A stretch of 64,000 nucleotides of DNA from Sphingobium chlorophenolicum (GTDB lineage: Bacteria > Pseudomonadota > Alphaproteobacteria > Sphingomonadales > Sphingomonadaceae), in the NCBI RefSeq assembly GCF_000722875.1, contig NZ_JFHR01000002.1:151788-215787 (forward strand). The letters are read 5' to 3'. The number at the start of each line of letters is the position of its first letter. Positions within the stretch are counted from its first letter, which is position 1. Position numbers and translations under genes: made by a program. Below, piece after piece: positions 17,723 through 27,958 of this stretch. A model generated the notes under the pieces. That model worked only from the letters and a program-made list of their open reading frames with translations. It made no database searches and was not told the origin of the DNA.

Positions 17723-18022
17723 CCGCGACATCCTCCGGCCGTTCCTTTCGTTGCAACACAGCGACGAGAGGGGCGGTCGGGCTATGCTCGATCGACGGCG
17801 GCCAAGCGGGAAAACAGCTGAGAACCGCAGGACAGGGGCCGATGGGTGTTGGGTGGGGCGAACCTGATCTCCCCTTTGTCAACAAAATGGGGCAGCTTTT
17901 GGCGACCGTGCAAAACGGACAGTGGGCGCTGATGGGAGTTTGATGGGGAGGGGCGAAAATCCACCCGGAAACTGAGAAATTTGCGTTACGTTTCTTCAAC
18001 TTTTTTGCCGATATGGTTAATT
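17723..18022. other. Right-end non-coding stretch of the element
   Basis: These 300 bases between the integrase stop and the attR core contain no supported gene. The last 60 bases are AT-rich, which suits an integrase or IHF binding region. Confidence 0.4.
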
Positions 18023-18036
18023 TTGTTCATGCTGGT
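18023..18036 (+). repeat. attR core of the queA-integrated element
   Basis: TTGTTCATGCTGGT is identical to 7073-7086. It joins the AT-rich element end to the displaced host queA tail. Confidence 0.85.
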
Positions 18037-18142
18037 CAGCGCGCTGATGGGTCGGGAACGCATGCAGGCGGCCTATGACCATGCGATTGCGCAGGGCTAT
18101 CGCTTCTACAGCTACGGGGACTCCTCACTGCTGTTGCCCTGA
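18023..18142 (+). pseudogene. queA: Displaced original 3' end of queA
   Basis: The frame reads [20 protein letters not shown] and ends SLLLP with a TGA at 18140-18142. This is the last 38 codons or so of a host-type queA with host codon use. It has no start of its own and was stranded when the element integrated. Confidence 0.88.
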
Positions 18143-18177
18143 ATGGCTGCATAGGGCGAAGAGCAAACCTCTCCAAT

Positions 18178-18332
18178 TCCTCCCCATCGAGAGATGGGGA
18201 GGGGGACCGCGCGAAGCGTGGTGGAGGGGAAGATACGCAGGTCATGCCATTTCCCCTCCACCAGCCTTCGGCCGTCGAAGAGAGTCACGTGCCTCTCTTC
18301 GACCCTCTCCACGCTTCGCGCAGGGAGGATTC
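18178..18332. repeat. Dispersed palindromic repeat, copy 2
   Basis: The left hairpin (TCCTCCCC...GGGGAGG) and the central TACGCAGGTC match copy 1. The right arm ends CGCAGGGAGGATT. It overlaps the 3' end of the LysR gene by about 48 bases, so its right arm is translated there. Confidence 0.75.
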
Positions 18333-19208
18333 AGCACCCCCCACATCCTTATCCCCCAAAACCCCCGCCAAAGCCTCCAGCACCGGCGTCCCGCGAAGCG
18401 CCGCCGCCCGCGCCCCATAAAGAAACCCCACGCGCCGCCGTTCCCCAAAATCCTTCAGCGCCACCCGCACCATGCCGGGCCAGCGATAGCTGTTCGGCAT
18501 CACCGTGATGCCCAATCCCGCCGCGACCATCTGCATCACCCGCTCGTCATTGGTCGAGCGGAAGGCGAAATGGGGCCGCACCCCGCGATCGACGAAATAG
18601 CGGCTGGTGGCCGAAAGCGCCTCGCAATGGCGACGGACGATCATGGTTTCGGCCGCCAGTTCCTCCGCCGTGACCATCGCCTGCCCCGCCAGCCGGTGGC
18701 TGTTCGCCATGGCGATGCCATAGCCCTCTTCTATAATCGCCTGCGTCGAGAAACGGTCCACGCCCGGCCGGATCAGCGTCAGCGCCACATCGATCCGCTC
18801 CGCATCCAGCCGCCCCAGCAATTCGCGCTCGCTACCGGGAATGAACTCGATCCGCCCCTCCCGGGCGGGCGAGCACCCCGCGACGGCGCGGGCCACCATC
18901 TCTCCCGATATGCTCAGCAGCACGCCGATCCGCAGCACCGGCGCCTGCTCTGCCCTTTCCCCAGCCAGTTCGGCCAGGTTGAACTCCCGCTCGATCCGCC
19001 GGGCATGGGTCAGCAGCCGTGCCCCCGCCTCGGTCAGTTCCACCCGCTGGTTGCTGCGCAGGAACAGCGGCGCGCCGACCGCCTGCTCCAGCTTGGCGAT
19101 GCCCACCGACAGCGTCGGTTGCGACACCAGGCAATGGGCGGCAGCGCGGGAGAAATTGCCCTGGTCCACGACGGCCAGGAAATAGCGGAGCAGATAGCGT
19201 TCGATCAT
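18285..19208 (-). CDS. LysR-family transcriptional regulator
   Basis: The 307-residue protein has an N-terminal winged helix (YFLAVVDQGNFSRAAAHCL and QPTLSVGIAKLEQAVGAPLF) and a C-terminal ligand-binding domain. It is divergent from the ivd gene 86 bases away, so it most likely controls the branched-chain catabolic cluster to its right. The last dozen or so residues (SSLREAWRGSKRGT) are encoded by a dispersed repeat and probably replaced the original C-terminus. Confidence 0.85.
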   Translation of the reverse strand: MIERYLLRYFLAVVDQGNFSRAAAHCLVSQPTLSVGIAKLEQAVGAPLFLRSNQRVELTEAGARLLTHARRIEREFNLAELAGERAEQAPVLRIGVLLSISGEMVARAVAGCSPAREGRIEFIPGSERELLGRLDAERIDVALTLIRPGVDRFSTQAIIEEGYGIAMANSHRLAGQAMVTAEELAAETMIVRRHCEALSATSRYFVDRGVRPHFAFRSTNDERVMQMVAAGLGITVMPNSYRWPGMVRVALKDFGERRRVGFLYGARAAALRGTPVLEALAGVLGDKDVGGAESSLREAWRGSKRGT

Positions 19209-19294
19209 AGACAGAAACTATACACTATCCCGCGCCATTTCAATTTTTCTCAACCAGCATTGCAGGTTAGGATGCGCGCCAAGGAGAGTTCGCC

Positions 19295-20440
19295 ATGCCC
19301 GACTTCGATTTCGCCCTGGGTGAAAATGCGGAGATGATCCGCGAAACGACGGCCCGCTTCGCCGCCGACCGCATTGCTCCGCTGGCGGCGGAGATCGACG
19401 CCAAGGATTGGTTTCCCCGCGATTTATGGCCCGAAATGGGCGCACTCGGCCTGCACGGCGTCACCGTGGACGAAGCGGACGGCGGTTTGGGTCTCGGCTA
19501 TCTGGAGCATGTGGTCGCGCAGGAAGAGGTGGCGCGGGCATCGGCCTCCATCGGCCTCAGCTATGGCGCGCACTCCAATCTCTGCGTTAACCAGATCCGT
19601 CGCTGGGCCACGCCGGAGCAAAAGGCCCGCTACCTGCCCAAACTCATTTCCGGCGAACATGTCGGCTCGCTCGCCATGTCGGAGGCAGGCGCAGGGTCGG
19701 ACGTCGTTTCGATGAAGCTGCGCGCCGAAAAGCGGGGCGACCGCTATATCCTCAACGGCACGAAATTCTGGATCACCAACGCGACTTATGCGGACACGCT
19801 CGTCGTCTATGCCAAGACCGGCGAAGGCGCACGCGGCATCACCGCCTTCCTGATCGAAAAGGGCTATAAGGGCTTCTCCATCGGCCAGAAGATCGACAAG
19901 GTGGGCATGCGCGGTTCCCCCACCGCCGAACTGGTCTTCGACGATTGCGAAGTGCCGGAGGAAAATATCATGGGCCCGCTCAACGGCGGCGTCGGCGTGC
20001 TGATGTCGGGCCTGGATTATGAGCGGGCGGTGCTGTCCGGCATCCAGCTCGGCATCATGCAGGCCTGCCTCGACGTGGTGCTGCCCTATGTGCGCGAACG
20101 CAAGCAGTTCGGCCAGCCCATCGGCGCCTTCCAACTCATGCAGGCCAAGGTGGCGGACATGTATGTCGCGCTCAATAGTGCGCGGGCCTATGTCTATGCC
20201 GTGGCGCAGGCCTGCGACCGGGGCAAGACCACCCGCTTCGACGCGGCGGGCGCGATCCTGCTGGCCAGCGAAAATGCGATGAAGGTCTCGCTGGAGGCGG
20301 TGCAGGCGCTGGGCGGCGCTGGCTATACGAAGGACTGGCCGGTCGAACGCTACATGCGCGACGCCAAGCTGCTCGACATCGGCGCGGGCACGAACGAAAT
20401 CCGCCGCATGCTGATCGGTCGCGAACTGATCGGCGCGTGA
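19295..20440 (+). CDS. ivd: Isovaleryl-CoA dehydrogenase
   Basis: This FAD enzyme oxidises isovaleryl-CoA to 3-methylcrotonyl-CoA in leucine breakdown. Its 381 residues have the acyl-CoA dehydrogenase signatures [27 protein letters not shown] and [20 protein letters not shown]. The catalytic Glu of the isovaleryl type lies in the [10 protein letters not shown] segment near residue 247. A ribosome site AAGGAGAG precedes the start. The gene is followed by methylcrotonyl-CoA carboxylase genes, which supports the specific substrate. Confidence 0.9.
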   Translation: MPDFDFALGENAEMIRETTARFAADRIAPLAAEIDAKDWFPRDLWPEMGALGLHGVTVDEADGGLGLGYLEHVVAQEEVARASASIGLSYGAHSNLCVNQIRRWATPEQKARYLPKLISGEHVGSLAMSEAGAGSDVVSMKLRAEKRGDRYILNGTKFWITNATYADTLVVYAKTGEGARGITAFLIEKGYKGFSIGQKIDKVGMRGSPTAELVFDDCEVPEENIMGPLNGGVGVLMSGLDYERAVLSGIQLGIMQACLDVVLPYVRERKQFGQPIGAFQLMQAKVADMYVALNSARAYVYAVAQACDRGKTTRFDAAGAILLASENAMKVSLEAVQALGGAGYTKDWPVERYMRDAKLLDIGAGTNEIRRMLIGRELIGA

Positions 20441-20450
20441 ATGTGATCTT

Positions 20451-20789
20451 TCAGGACCGCCCCACGAACAGGAAGCCCACCGCCGCCATGATGCACAGGA
20501 AAGCGGCGAGATGGCGCCAGTGCAGCGGTTCGCCCAGCACCGTCACCATGAACCCGCCGAAGACGATCAGCGCGATGGCCTCCTGCGCGATCTTGAGCTG
20601 GCCCGCGCTCCATCCGCTGGCGAAACCGATGCGGTTGGCGGGCACGGCGAAGCAATATTCGATGAAGGCGATGCCCCAACTGATCAGGATGACGGCGAAC
20701 AGGGGTTTGTTCATGCCGCCCTTCAGGTGCCAATACCAGGCGGCGGTCATGAAGAGATTGGAAATGGTGAGGAGCAGGATGGTCGGCAT
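20451..20789 (-). CDS. DUF486/DMT-type small membrane protein
   Basis: The 112-residue protein has four hydrophobic segments, starting [20 protein letters not shown] and ending [26 protein letters not shown] [20 protein letters not shown] and [16 protein letters not shown] are typical of the DUF486 family of presumed four-helix transporters. It is on the opposite strand between ivd and mccB and ends only 10 bases from the ivd stop. Confidence 0.8.
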   Translation of the reverse strand: MPTILLLTISNLFMTAAWYWHLKGGMNKPLFAVILISWGIAFIEYCFAVPANRIGFASGWSAGQLKIAQEAIALIVFGGFMVTVLGEPLHWRHLAAFLCIMAAVGFLFVGRS

Positions 20790-20834
20790 GGATGGCCTTG
20801 GATATGCAACTGTAGGGCAGGGGAACGCAAGGGC

Positions 20835-22436
20835 ATGAGCGCACCTGTTCTCGATACGAAACTCTCGGCGGAGGGCGAAGGTTTTCGCGCCAACGCCGCG
20901 CATAACCGCGCCCTGCGCGACGAGCTGCACGCGAAGGTCGCGCAGGCCGCGCTCGGCGGCAGCGAAGCGGCGCGGGCCAAGCATGTCGCCCGCGGCAAGC
21001 TGCTCCCCCGCGACCGGGTGGAGCGGCTGCTCGATCCGGGCAGTCCGTTTCTGGAAGTGGGCCAACTCACCGCCAACGACATGTATCATGGCGAAGTCCC
21101 CGGCGCGGGCATGATCGCGGGCATCGGCCGGGTGTCGGGACGGCAGGTGATGATCGTCTGCAACGACGCCACGGTAAAGGGCGGCACCTATTATCCGCTG
21201 ACCGTGAAGAAGCACCTCCGCGCCCAGGAAATCGCGATGGAGAACCGTCTCCCCTGCGTCTATCTGGTCGACAGCGGCGGCGCGAACCTGCCGAACCAGG
21301 CGGAGGTTTTTCCCGACCGCGAACATTTCGGCCGCATCTTCTTCAATCAGGCGCAAATGTCCGCGCGGGGCATCCCCCAGATCGCCTGCGTCATGGGAAG
21401 CTGCACGGCGGGCGGCGCCTATGTCCCCGCCATGTCGGACGAAACGGTGATCGTGCGCAACCAGGGCACGATCTTCCTCGCCGGCCCGCCGCTGGTGCAG
21501 GCCGCGACGGGCGAAGTCATCTCCGCCGAAGACCTTGGCGGCGCGGAGGTCCATGGCCGCCGCTCCGGCGTGGTCGATCATGTCGCGGAAAATGACGAAC
21601 ATGCGCTGACCATCGTGCGCGACATCGTGTCAACGCTGCAACCGGCGCCGGAAATCGACCTCAACCTGCGCGAACCGAAGGCGCCCAAATACGACCCGGA
21701 AGAACTGTACGGCGTCATCCCGCAGGACGTCCGCGCCCCCTATGACGTGCGGGAGGTCATCGCCCGCATCGTCGACGGCAGCGAATTTCACGAATTCAAA
21801 TCTCTCTACGGCACCACGCTGGTCTGCGGCTTCGCGCATATCTGGGGCATGCCCGTCGCGATCCTGGCCAATAACGGCGTGCTGTTCAGCGAAAGCGCGC
21901 AGAAGGGCGCGCATTTCATCGAACTCGCCTGCCAGCGGCGCATTCCGCTACTGTTCCTCCAGAACATCTCCGGCTTCATGGTCGGCGGCAAATATGAATC
22001 GGAGGGGATCGCCAAGCACGGCGCAAAGCTGGTGACGGCCGTCGCGACCGCCAGCGTGCCCAAGATCACCGTGCTGATCGGCGGCAGCTTCGGCGCGGGC
22101 AATTACGGCATGTGCGGCCGCGCCTACAGCCCGCGCTTCCTCTTCACCTGGCCGAACAGCCGCATTTCCGTGATGGGCGGCGAGCAGGCGGCCAGCGTGC
22201 TGGCGACCGTCCACCGCGACGCCGCCAAATGGACGCCGCAGGAGGCCGAAGCCTTCAAGACGCCGATCCGCCAGAAATATGAGGATGAGGGCAACCCCTA
22301 TCACGCCACCGCCCGCCTGTGGGACGACGGCGTGATCGACCCCGCCCAGACCCGCGACGTGCTGGGCCTCGCCTTCGCCGCCACGCTCAATGCTCCAGTA
22401 GAGGAGGCGCCCCGCTTCGGGGTGTTCCGCATGTGA
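20835..22436 (+). CDS. mccB: 3-methylcrotonyl-CoA carboxylase, carboxyltransferase (beta) subunit
   Basis: The subunit transfers carboxyl from carboxybiotin to 3-methylcrotonyl-CoA, giving 3-methylglutaconyl-CoA. The 533-residue protein has the acyl-CoA carboxyltransferase N and C domains, with [36 protein letters not shown], and [15 protein letters not shown] plus [20 protein letters not shown] in the second half. These blocks are specific to the MCC/geranyl-CoA carboxylase group. The ATG at 20835 is preceded by AAGGGC. Its stop overlaps mccA. Confidence 0.93.
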   Translation: MSAPVLDTKLSAEGEGFRANAAHNRALRDELHAKVAQAALGGSEAARAKHVARGKLLPRDRVERLLDPGSPFLEVGQLTANDMYHGEVPGAGMIAGIGRVSGRQVMIVCNDATVKGGTYYPLTVKKHLRAQEIAMENRLPCVYLVDSGGANLPNQAEVFPDREHFGRIFFNQAQMSARGIPQIACVMGSCTAGGAYVPAMSDETVIVRNQGTIFLAGPPLVQAATGEVISAEDLGGAEVHGRRSGVVDHVAENDEHALTIVRDIVSTLQPAPEIDLNLREPKAPKYDPEELYGVIPQDVRAPYDVREVIARIVDGSEFHEFKSLYGTTLVCGFAHIWGMPVAILANNGVLFSESAQKGAHFIELACQRRIPLLFLQNISGFMVGGKYESEGIAKHGAKLVTAVATASVPKITVLIGGSFGAGNYGMCGRAYSPRFLFTWPNSRISVMGGEQAASVLATVHRDAAKWTPQEAEAFKTPIRQKYEDEGNPYHATARLWDDGVIDPAQTRDVLGLAFAATLNAPVEEAPRFGVFRM

Positions 22437-24313
22437 TCCAGTCCCTGCTCATAGCCAATCGCGGCGAGATCGCCTGCCGCATCATCCGCACCGCCCGCCG
22501 CCTGGGCATCCGCACCGTCGCGGTCTATTCCGACGCCGACGCAAAGGCGCTCCACGTCCGCGAAGCCGACGAAGCCGTGCATATCGGCCCGTCCCCGGCG
22601 CGCGAATCATACCTGATCGGCGACCGCATCATCGCCGCCGCGCAGGCGACCGGCGCGCAGGCCATCCATCCCGGCTACGGCTTCCTGTCGGAAAACGCCG
22701 CCTTCGCACAGGCGGTGATCGACGCCGGCCTCATCTGGGTCGGTCCCAATCCTGCCAGCATCACCGCCATGGGCCTCAAGGACGCCGCCAAGAAGCTGAT
22801 GTCCGACGCGGGCGTCCCCGTCACCCCCGGCTATCTGGGCGAGGATCAGAGCGCCGCTCGCCTGCAATCCGAAGCCGACGCCATCGGCTATCCCGTCCTG
22901 ATCAAGGCGGTCGCGGGCGGCGGCGGCAAGGGCATGCGCCGCGTCGACGCGCCGGAAGCCTTCGCCGACGCGCTCCTCTCCTGCCAGCGGGAGGCGGCCT
23001 CCAGCTTCGGCAACGATCAGGTGCTGATCGAAAAATATATCCTCTCGCCCCGCCATATCGAAGTGCAGGTGTTCGGCGACAGCCACGGCCAGGTCGTCCA
23101 CCTGTTCGAACGCGACTGTTCGCTCCAGCGCCGCCATCAGAAGGTGATCGAGGAAGCCCCCGCGCCCGGCATGGACGCCGCCACCCGCGAAGCCATTTGC
23201 GGCGCGGCGGTGCGCGCCGCGCAGGCGGTCGACTATGTCGGCGCAGGTACGATCGAGTTCATCGCCGACGCCAGCGAAGGCCTGCGCGCCGACCGCATCT
23301 GGTTCATGGAAATGAACACCCGCCTCCAGGTCGAACATCCGGTGACGGAGGAGATTACGGGCGTCGATCTGGTCGAATGGCAACTGCGCGTGGCGAGCGG
23401 CGAACCCCTGCCGAAAAAGCAGGAAGAACTATCGATCAACGGCCACGCCATAGAGGCCCGCCTCTATGCGGAAGACCCGGCCAAGGGTTTCCTGCCCAGC
23501 CCCGGCCGCATCGACCGGCTGCTGTTCGACGACCATGCCCGCGTGGAAACCGGCGTTGAGGCAGGCGATACCGTCAGTTCCTTCTACGACCCGATGATCG
23601 CCAAGGTCATTTGTCACGGCCCGGACCGGGAGGCGGCGCGCAATGACCTGCTCCGCTGGCTGGACGGCAGCTTCGTCGGCCCGCTACACACCAACAAGCC
23701 GTTCCTGCACGCCTGCCTGTCCATGGCCGACTTCGCTGAAGGCCGTCTCGACACCGGCCTGATCGAGCGGCAGGGGGAGGCGCTGACCGCCATTGACGGC
23801 CCGTCCGACCGCGTTCTCGCCGCCGCCGGACAGCGTTTCCGCAGCGACTGGACCGGCCGGGACGATAGGGAAGGGCTGTTCGGCTTCCGCCTCAATGCCG
23901 CGCCGAAAACCCGGATCGACCTGTTCGTGGCAGGCCGCCATGTCATCGCGGACGCCGGGTCCGGCGCGCTGCGCACGGGCCTGCGTTCCGACATGGAGCG
24001 CGACGGCACGATCATCGTCACCGAGGCCGGGCAAAGCTGGTTCTTCACGCAGAACCCGCCAGTCAAGGCAGGCGGCGCCGCCGCTTCCGACGGCGCGATC
24101 CTCTCGCCCATGCCGGGCCGCATCATCGCCGTCGCCGTTGCGAAGGGCGCCAAGGTCGCCAAGGGCCAGAAACTCGTCACGCTGGAGGCGATGAAGATGG
24201 AACATAGCCTCACCGCGCCCTTCGACGGCGTGGTGGCGGAACTGGACGCGACCGAAGGCGGTCAGGTCAGCGAAGGCACGCTGCTGGTGCTGGTGGAACG
24301 GGAGGAAGACTGA
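22433..24313 (+). CDS. mccA: 3-methylcrotonyl-CoA carboxylase, biotin-carrying (alpha) subunit
   Basis: The subunit carboxylates its own biotin using ATP and bicarbonate. Of 626 residues, 1-450 form the biotin carboxylase with [20 protein letters not shown], the ATP-grasp loop [13 protein letters not shown] and [17 protein letters not shown]. The last 70 form the biotinyl domain with the acceptor lysine in LEAMKMEH. The start is GTG at 22433, overlapping the mccB stop, which gives the expected N-terminus directly. Confidence 0.94.
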   Translation: MIQSLLIANRGEIACRIIRTARRLGIRTVAVYSDADAKALHVREADEAVHIGPSPARESYLIGDRIIAAAQATGAQAIHPGYGFLSENAAFAQAVIDAGLIWVGPNPASITAMGLKDAAKKLMSDAGVPVTPGYLGEDQSAARLQSEADAIGYPVLIKAVAGGGGKGMRRVDAPEAFADALLSCQREAASSFGNDQVLIEKYILSPRHIEVQVFGDSHGQVVHLFERDCSLQRRHQKVIEEAPAPGMDAATREAICGAAVRAAQAVDYVGAGTIEFIADASEGLRADRIWFMEMNTRLQVEHPVTEEITGVDLVEWQLRVASGEPLPKKQEELSINGHAIEARLYAEDPAKGFLPSPGRIDRLLFDDHARVETGVEAGDTVSSFYDPMIAKVICHGPDREAARNDLLRWLDGSFVGPLHTNKPFLHACLSMADFAEGRLDTGLIERQGEALTAIDGPSDRVLAAAGQRFRSDWTGRDDREGLFGFRLNAAPKTRIDLFVAGRHVIADAGSGALRTGLRSDMERDGTIIVTEAGQSWFFTQNPPVKAGGAAASDGAILSPMPGRIIAVAVAKGAKVAKGQKLVTLEAMKMEHSLTAPFDGVVAELDATEGGQVSEGTLLVLVEREED

Positions 24314-24765
24314 TGGCGGGCCGCTTTTATGACGAATGGACCATCGGCGACCGGATCGAACATGAAATCCGCCGCACGGTGACGGAGACCGACAATCTCC
24401 TCTTCTCCACCATGACCCATAATCCACAGCCCCTGCACCTGGACGCCGAAGCCGCGAAAGCCTCCGAATTCGGCCAGATCCTCGTCAACGGCACCTTCAC
24501 CTTCGCGCTGATGGTGGGCCTGTCGGTAGGCGAAACGACCTTGGGCACGCTGGTCGCCAATCTGGGCTATGACAGGCTGGTCATGCCCAAGCCCGTCTTC
24601 ATCGGCGACACGATGCGGGCCGACAGCGAAGTGACCGATCTCAAGGAAAGCCGTTCCCGCCCCGAAGCGGGCATCGTGACATTCACGCATCGGCTCATTA
24701 ACCAGCGGGACGAAATCGTCTGCCAATGCCTGCGCATGGCGCTGCTGAAGAAGAGGCCCGCATGA
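24313..24765 (+). CDS. MaoC-family acyl-CoA hydratase
   Basis: The 150-residue hot-dog-fold protein has the MaoC hydratase motif region [23 protein letters not shown] near residue 33, where Asp/His act in hydration of enoyl-CoA. In this operon it might hydrate 3-methylglutaconyl-CoA or mesaconyl-type intermediates. Its start overlaps the mccA stop by one base and its stop overlaps the next gene by four. Confidence 0.85.
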   Translation: MAGRFYDEWTIGDRIEHEIRRTVTETDNLLFSTMTHNPQPLHLDAEAAKASEFGQILVNGTFTFALMVGLSVGETTLGTLVANLGYDRLVMPKPVFIGDTMRADSEVTDLKESRSRPEAGIVTFTHRLINQRDEIVCQCLRMALLKKRPA

Positions 24766-25598
24766 AGCTCCGCTCGCTGCTTTTCGTCCCCGCCGACCGC
24801 CCGGAACGCTTCGCCAAGGCGGCGGCCAGCGGCGCCGACGCCATCATCCTGGACCTGGAGGATTCGGTCGCCCCGGAGCGTAAGGCCTTCGGACGGGAAG
24901 CGATTGCCGAATGGCTGGCGTCCCCCCGCGATTGCACGGCCTTCGTCCGGGTGAACCCGCTGGACGGCGATCACACCCGCGCCGACCTGTCCGCCGCACT
25001 GTCCGCCGCGCCCGACGGGATCATGCTGCCCAAGGCGGAAGGGGCGGAAAGCATCCGGACCCTAATCGCCCTGGCCGACGGCGCGAACGTGCCGCCGATC
25101 CTGCCCATCGCGACGGAAACCCCCGCCGCCCTCTTCGAACTGGGCAGCTTTCGTCAGGTGCGCGACAGGCTGGCGGGCCTGACCTGGGGGGCGGAGGATC
25201 TGCCCGCATCCATCGGCGCGTCGACGTCCCGCGAGGAGGATGGCCGCTACACCGCGCCCTTTGAAATGGCGCGCAGCCTGACGCTGTTCGCCGCCCATGC
25301 CGCGGGCGTCCCCGCCATCGATACCGTCTTCCCCCGGATCGAGGCGATGGACGATCTCAAATCCTATATCGGACGAGCGCGGCGCGACGGCTTCACCGGC
25401 ATGATGGCGATCCACCCGGTGCAGGTAGCCGTCATCAACGAAGGCTTCACCCCGACCGACGCGGAAATCGCGCGCGCCAGGGCCGTGGTCGACGCGTTCG
25501 CCGCCAATCCCGGCGCTGGAGTCCTGAAGCTGGACGGCAAGATGATCGACCGGCCCCACCTGGTCCAGGCGCAGCGTATTTTGGGTGCGGCGGAATGA
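24762..25598 (+). CDS. CitE-like CoA ester lyase (HpcH/HpaI family)
   Basis: The 278-residue TIM-barrel enzyme has [19 protein letters not shown] at the start, [14 protein letters not shown] near residue 28, RVNPLDG and [11 protein letters not shown]. These are the CoA, Mg and substrate contacts of citryl/malyl/citramalyl-CoA lyases. It ends the leucine-type operon. It could cleave a hydroxyacyl-CoA made by the MaoC protein, taking the place usually held by HMG-CoA lyase, but that is inference. Confidence 0.85.
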   Translation: MKLRSLLFVPADRPERFAKAAASGADAIILDLEDSVAPERKAFGREAIAEWLASPRDCTAFVRVNPLDGDHTRADLSAALSAAPDGIMLPKAEGAESIRTLIALADGANVPPILPIATETPAALFELGSFRQVRDRLAGLTWGAEDLPASIGASTSREEDGRYTAPFEMARSLTLFAAHAAGVPAIDTVFPRIEAMDDLKSYIGRARRDGFTGMMAIHPVQVAVINEGFTPTDAEIARARAVVDAFAANPGAGVLKLDGKMIDRPHLVQAQRILGAAE

Positions 25599-25651
25599 AA
25601 AAAGACCGTTGCATGGCCGCAATCGCTCGCTTATAGGCTGCCCACCTTCAA

Positions 25652-25727
<76 letters not shown>

Positions 25728-25779
25728 TTTTCTTCCCATTGTTTTCACTGGATAAATTCCCCCGTGCGGGGAACGCCGC

Positions 25780-26250
25780 TCAATCGGCGAGCGGCAGCGC
25801 CGTCGTCGACTTGATCTCCTGCATGGCGAAGGAAGAGCTGACGTCGTGCAGCGGCGCGACATGGATCAGCTTGCGGTAGATGCGGTCATAATCCGCGATG
25901 TCGCGCGCGACGATCTTCAGCAGATAGTCGATCTCGCCGCTCATGCGATAAAATTCGACCACCTCCGGTATGCGGGCAATACCCTCGGCAAAGGCCTGAA
26001 GCCACTCGTCCGTGTGCTGCGCCGTCCGCACCGCCACCATCACCGTCACGTCCAGCCCCAGCTTCTCCCGGTTCAGGATGGTCACCCGCCGTTCGATCAG
26101 CCCCTCGCGCTCATAGCGCTTGATTCGCTTCCAGCACGGCGTCTGCGACAAACCCACGCGCTCGGCGATTTCGGAAATTGGAGTGGTGGCATCCTGCTGA
26201 AGAATCGCCAAAATCCGCCGGTCTACTGGATCGAGGGAAATGTTCTCCAA
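25780..26250 (-). CDS. Lrp/AsnC-family transcriptional regulator
   Basis: The 156-residue protein has the Lrp helix-turn-helix (LDPVDRRILAILQQDATTPI, ISEIAERVGLSQTPCWKRI) and a C-terminal RAM domain with VVEFYRMSGEIDYLLKIVA. The apparent start is TTG at 26250, seven bases after AGGAG. It is divergent from the DUF6356 and YeiH-like genes and probably regulates them in response to an amino acid. Confidence 0.9.
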   Translation of the reverse strand: MENISLDPVDRRILAILQQDATTPISEIAERVGLSQTPCWKRIKRYEREGLIERRVTILNREKLGLDVTVMVAVRTAQHTDEWLQAFAEGIARIPEVVEFYRMSGEIDYLLKIVARDIADYDRIYRKLIHVAPLHDVSSSFAMQEIKSTTALPLAD

Positions 26251-26369
26251 ATTCGGCTCCTATATAGATTGAAATGCTCCATTAGCGGAAAATGAGAGAT
26301 AATATAAGAACCAATTTCCCTGCATAACCGCCTATTTGTCGGCCCAAGGCTCCGCATAGGGAAATCAGC

Positions 26370-26615
26370 ATGTTCAAACGCATATTCCTAGATCATCCGC
26401 ATCAGGTCGGCGAAACCTATTTTGAACATCTGCGCGCCGCGGGCAGCTTCGGCACCGACATGGTGGTGGCCGGGGTCGCCTGCCTCGTCCATGCGATCCT
26501 GCCGAACCTGTTCACCAAAACGGGCAGCGACGCGGTTGCCCGCCTGCATGACCGCATGGTCGTGAACCGCCGGTCGAAGGTGGAAGGCGAAGCGGCGAAG
26601 GCGGCGAGGCCGTAG
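26370..26615 (+). CDS. DUF6356-like small protein
   Basis: The 81-residue protein begins MFKRIFLDHPHQVGETYFEH, followed by one hydrophobic segment (MVVAGVACLVHAILPNLF) and a basic tail. The HPxxVGExYxEH start is characteristic of short alphaproteobacterial proteins in this family, whose function is unknown. It ends three bases before the YeiH-like gene. Confidence 0.75.
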   Translation: MFKRIFLDHPHQVGETYFEHLRAAGSFGTDMVVAGVACLVHAILPNLFTKTGSDAVARLHDRMVVNRRSKVEGEAAKAARP

Positions 26616-26618
26616 GCC

Positions 26619-27641
26619 ATGGCGAACATATTGGCGGCGGATCTCTATTGCGACATACCCGCCGACACGCGCCATCGCTGGCGGGAATATGTTCCCGGCC
26701 TGACGGTCGTGCTGCTCGGCACGCTGGCCGCAGGCTTCCTGTCGGATCATTATGGCGCGCCGCTGACGCTGATGGCCCTGCTGCTGGGGCTGGCGCTGAA
26801 TTTTCTGTCGACCGACAAGCGGCTTCTGCCGGGGCTGGGATTCGCGTCGCGCACATTGTTGCGGTGGGGTATCGTGCTGCTCGGCATGCGGGTGACCGCC
26901 GCGCAGATCGCCGATCTGGGGCCGGTCGCCCTGCTTTGCGTGATCGCCATCGTGGCGCTGACCATCGGGTCTGGCGTGCTGGCCGCGCGCTGGCTTAAGC
27001 TCGGCACGAATTTCGGGCTGCTCGCGGGCGGATCGGTCGCGATTTGCGGGGCAAGCGCCGCCATGGCGCTCGCCACCACCCTGGGCTCGCGCCGGGTGAA
27101 CGACGCCAATCTGTCGCTGGTGCTGGTCGGAATCTCGGCCATGAGCGCGACGGCGATGATGCTCTATCCGGTGGCCGCGCACATGCTCGGCCTGTCGGAC
27201 ATGCAGGCCGGTTTCCTGCTCGGCGCGTCCATCCATGACGTCGCCCAGGCGCTGGGCGCGGGCTATGCCTATTCGGTCGGCGCCGGACAGATCGCCGCCA
27301 TCGTCAAGCTCAGCCGCGTTGCCTTGCTCGCGCCGATCCTGGCGATCATCACCCTCTTCCTGCGCGACGAAAGGCGGGAACGCATCGGCGTGCCATGGTT
27401 CGTGGTGGGCTTTTTCGGCCTGGCGGGCGTCAATTCGCTGGGCCTGATCCCGTCGGTGGCCGCCGGCTTGTCGACCCAGGCGGCCAGCGCCTTCCTCGCC
27501 GCGGCGGTCACCGCCACCGCCATCCGCTCGCCATTGGCCAGCCTGATGAAAACGGGGGCCAGGCCCATTCTGACCATATTGGCGGCCACCATCGTGGCCT
27601 TCCTATTGTCCCTGCTTGCGGCCTTGTTGGCGATCCGCTGA
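26619..27641 (+). CDS. YeiH-family putative inner membrane exporter
   Basis: The 340-residue protein has about ten hydrophobic segments and the YeiH family blocks LLRWGIVLLGMRVTAAQIAD, LLAGGSVAICGASAAMA and GFLLGASIHDVAQALGAGYA. The family (UPF0324) is annotated as putative sulfate or sulfur-compound exporters. The adjacent Lrp-type regulator suggests a link to cysteine or taurine metabolism. Confidence 0.87.
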   Translation: MANILAADLYCDIPADTRHRWREYVPGLTVVLLGTLAAGFLSDHYGAPLTLMALLLGLALNFLSTDKRLLPGLGFASRTLLRWGIVLLGMRVTAAQIADLGPVALLCVIAIVALTIGSGVLAARWLKLGTNFGLLAGGSVAICGASAAMALATTLGSRRVNDANLSLVLVGISAMSATAMMLYPVAAHMLGLSDMQAGFLLGASIHDVAQALGAGYAYSVGAGQIAAIVKLSRVALLAPILAIITLFLRDERRERIGVPWFVVGFFGLAGVNSLGLIPSVAAGLSTQAASAFLAAAVTATAIRSPLASLMKTGARPILTILAATIVAFLLSLLAALLAIR

Positions 27642-27731
27642 TCTTCGCCGATATCGGGGTGGGCCGCTGGCCCACCCCTCAGACCGTGTGGACAATTCGA
27701 AATGTCGGAAAATGGCCAATAGCGGACATCA

Positions 27732-27870
27732 ATTCCTCCCTACGCGCAGCGTGGGGAGGGGGACCGCCGCCGAAGGCGGTGGTGGAAGGGAAATACGCAG
27801 GTCGTGCCCCATTCCCCTCCACCAGCCTCCGGCCGGTCCCCCTCCCCATCTCCCGATGGGGAGGAATAGG
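27732..27870. repeat. Dispersed palindromic repeat, copy 3 (inverted)
   Basis: The left arm (CCTCCCTACGCGCAGCG) is the complement of the right arm of copy 1, and the right arm (CCTCCCCATC...GATGGGGAGG) matches the left arm of copy 1. It lies between the YeiH-like gene and the OmpA-like gene. Confidence 0.8.
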
Positions 27871-27958
27871 ATGGGTCCGTTTTGCACCCAAATCACTCAG
27901 CCCGGCGAGTCTGGAATCTGTCCACGTTGCCTGGGCTGAATGTCGAACAGCCTACGCC

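Larger units (their letters stand above)
7073..18036. mobile_element. Integrative element of about 11 kb in the 3' end of queA
   Basis: The boundaries are two copies of TTGTTCATGCTGGT, at 7073-7086 inside queA and at 18023-18036. The sequence after the right copy is a second, stranded queA 3' end, so the pair are the attL and attR cores. The element contains, left to right, a minus-strand five-gene defence-like cassette, a plus-strand cargo group, a RecA-like ATPase gene and a tyrosine integrase next to the right end. No conjugation, relaxase or phage structural genes are visible, so it is best called an integrative mobilisable or satellite-like element. Confidence 0.9.
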
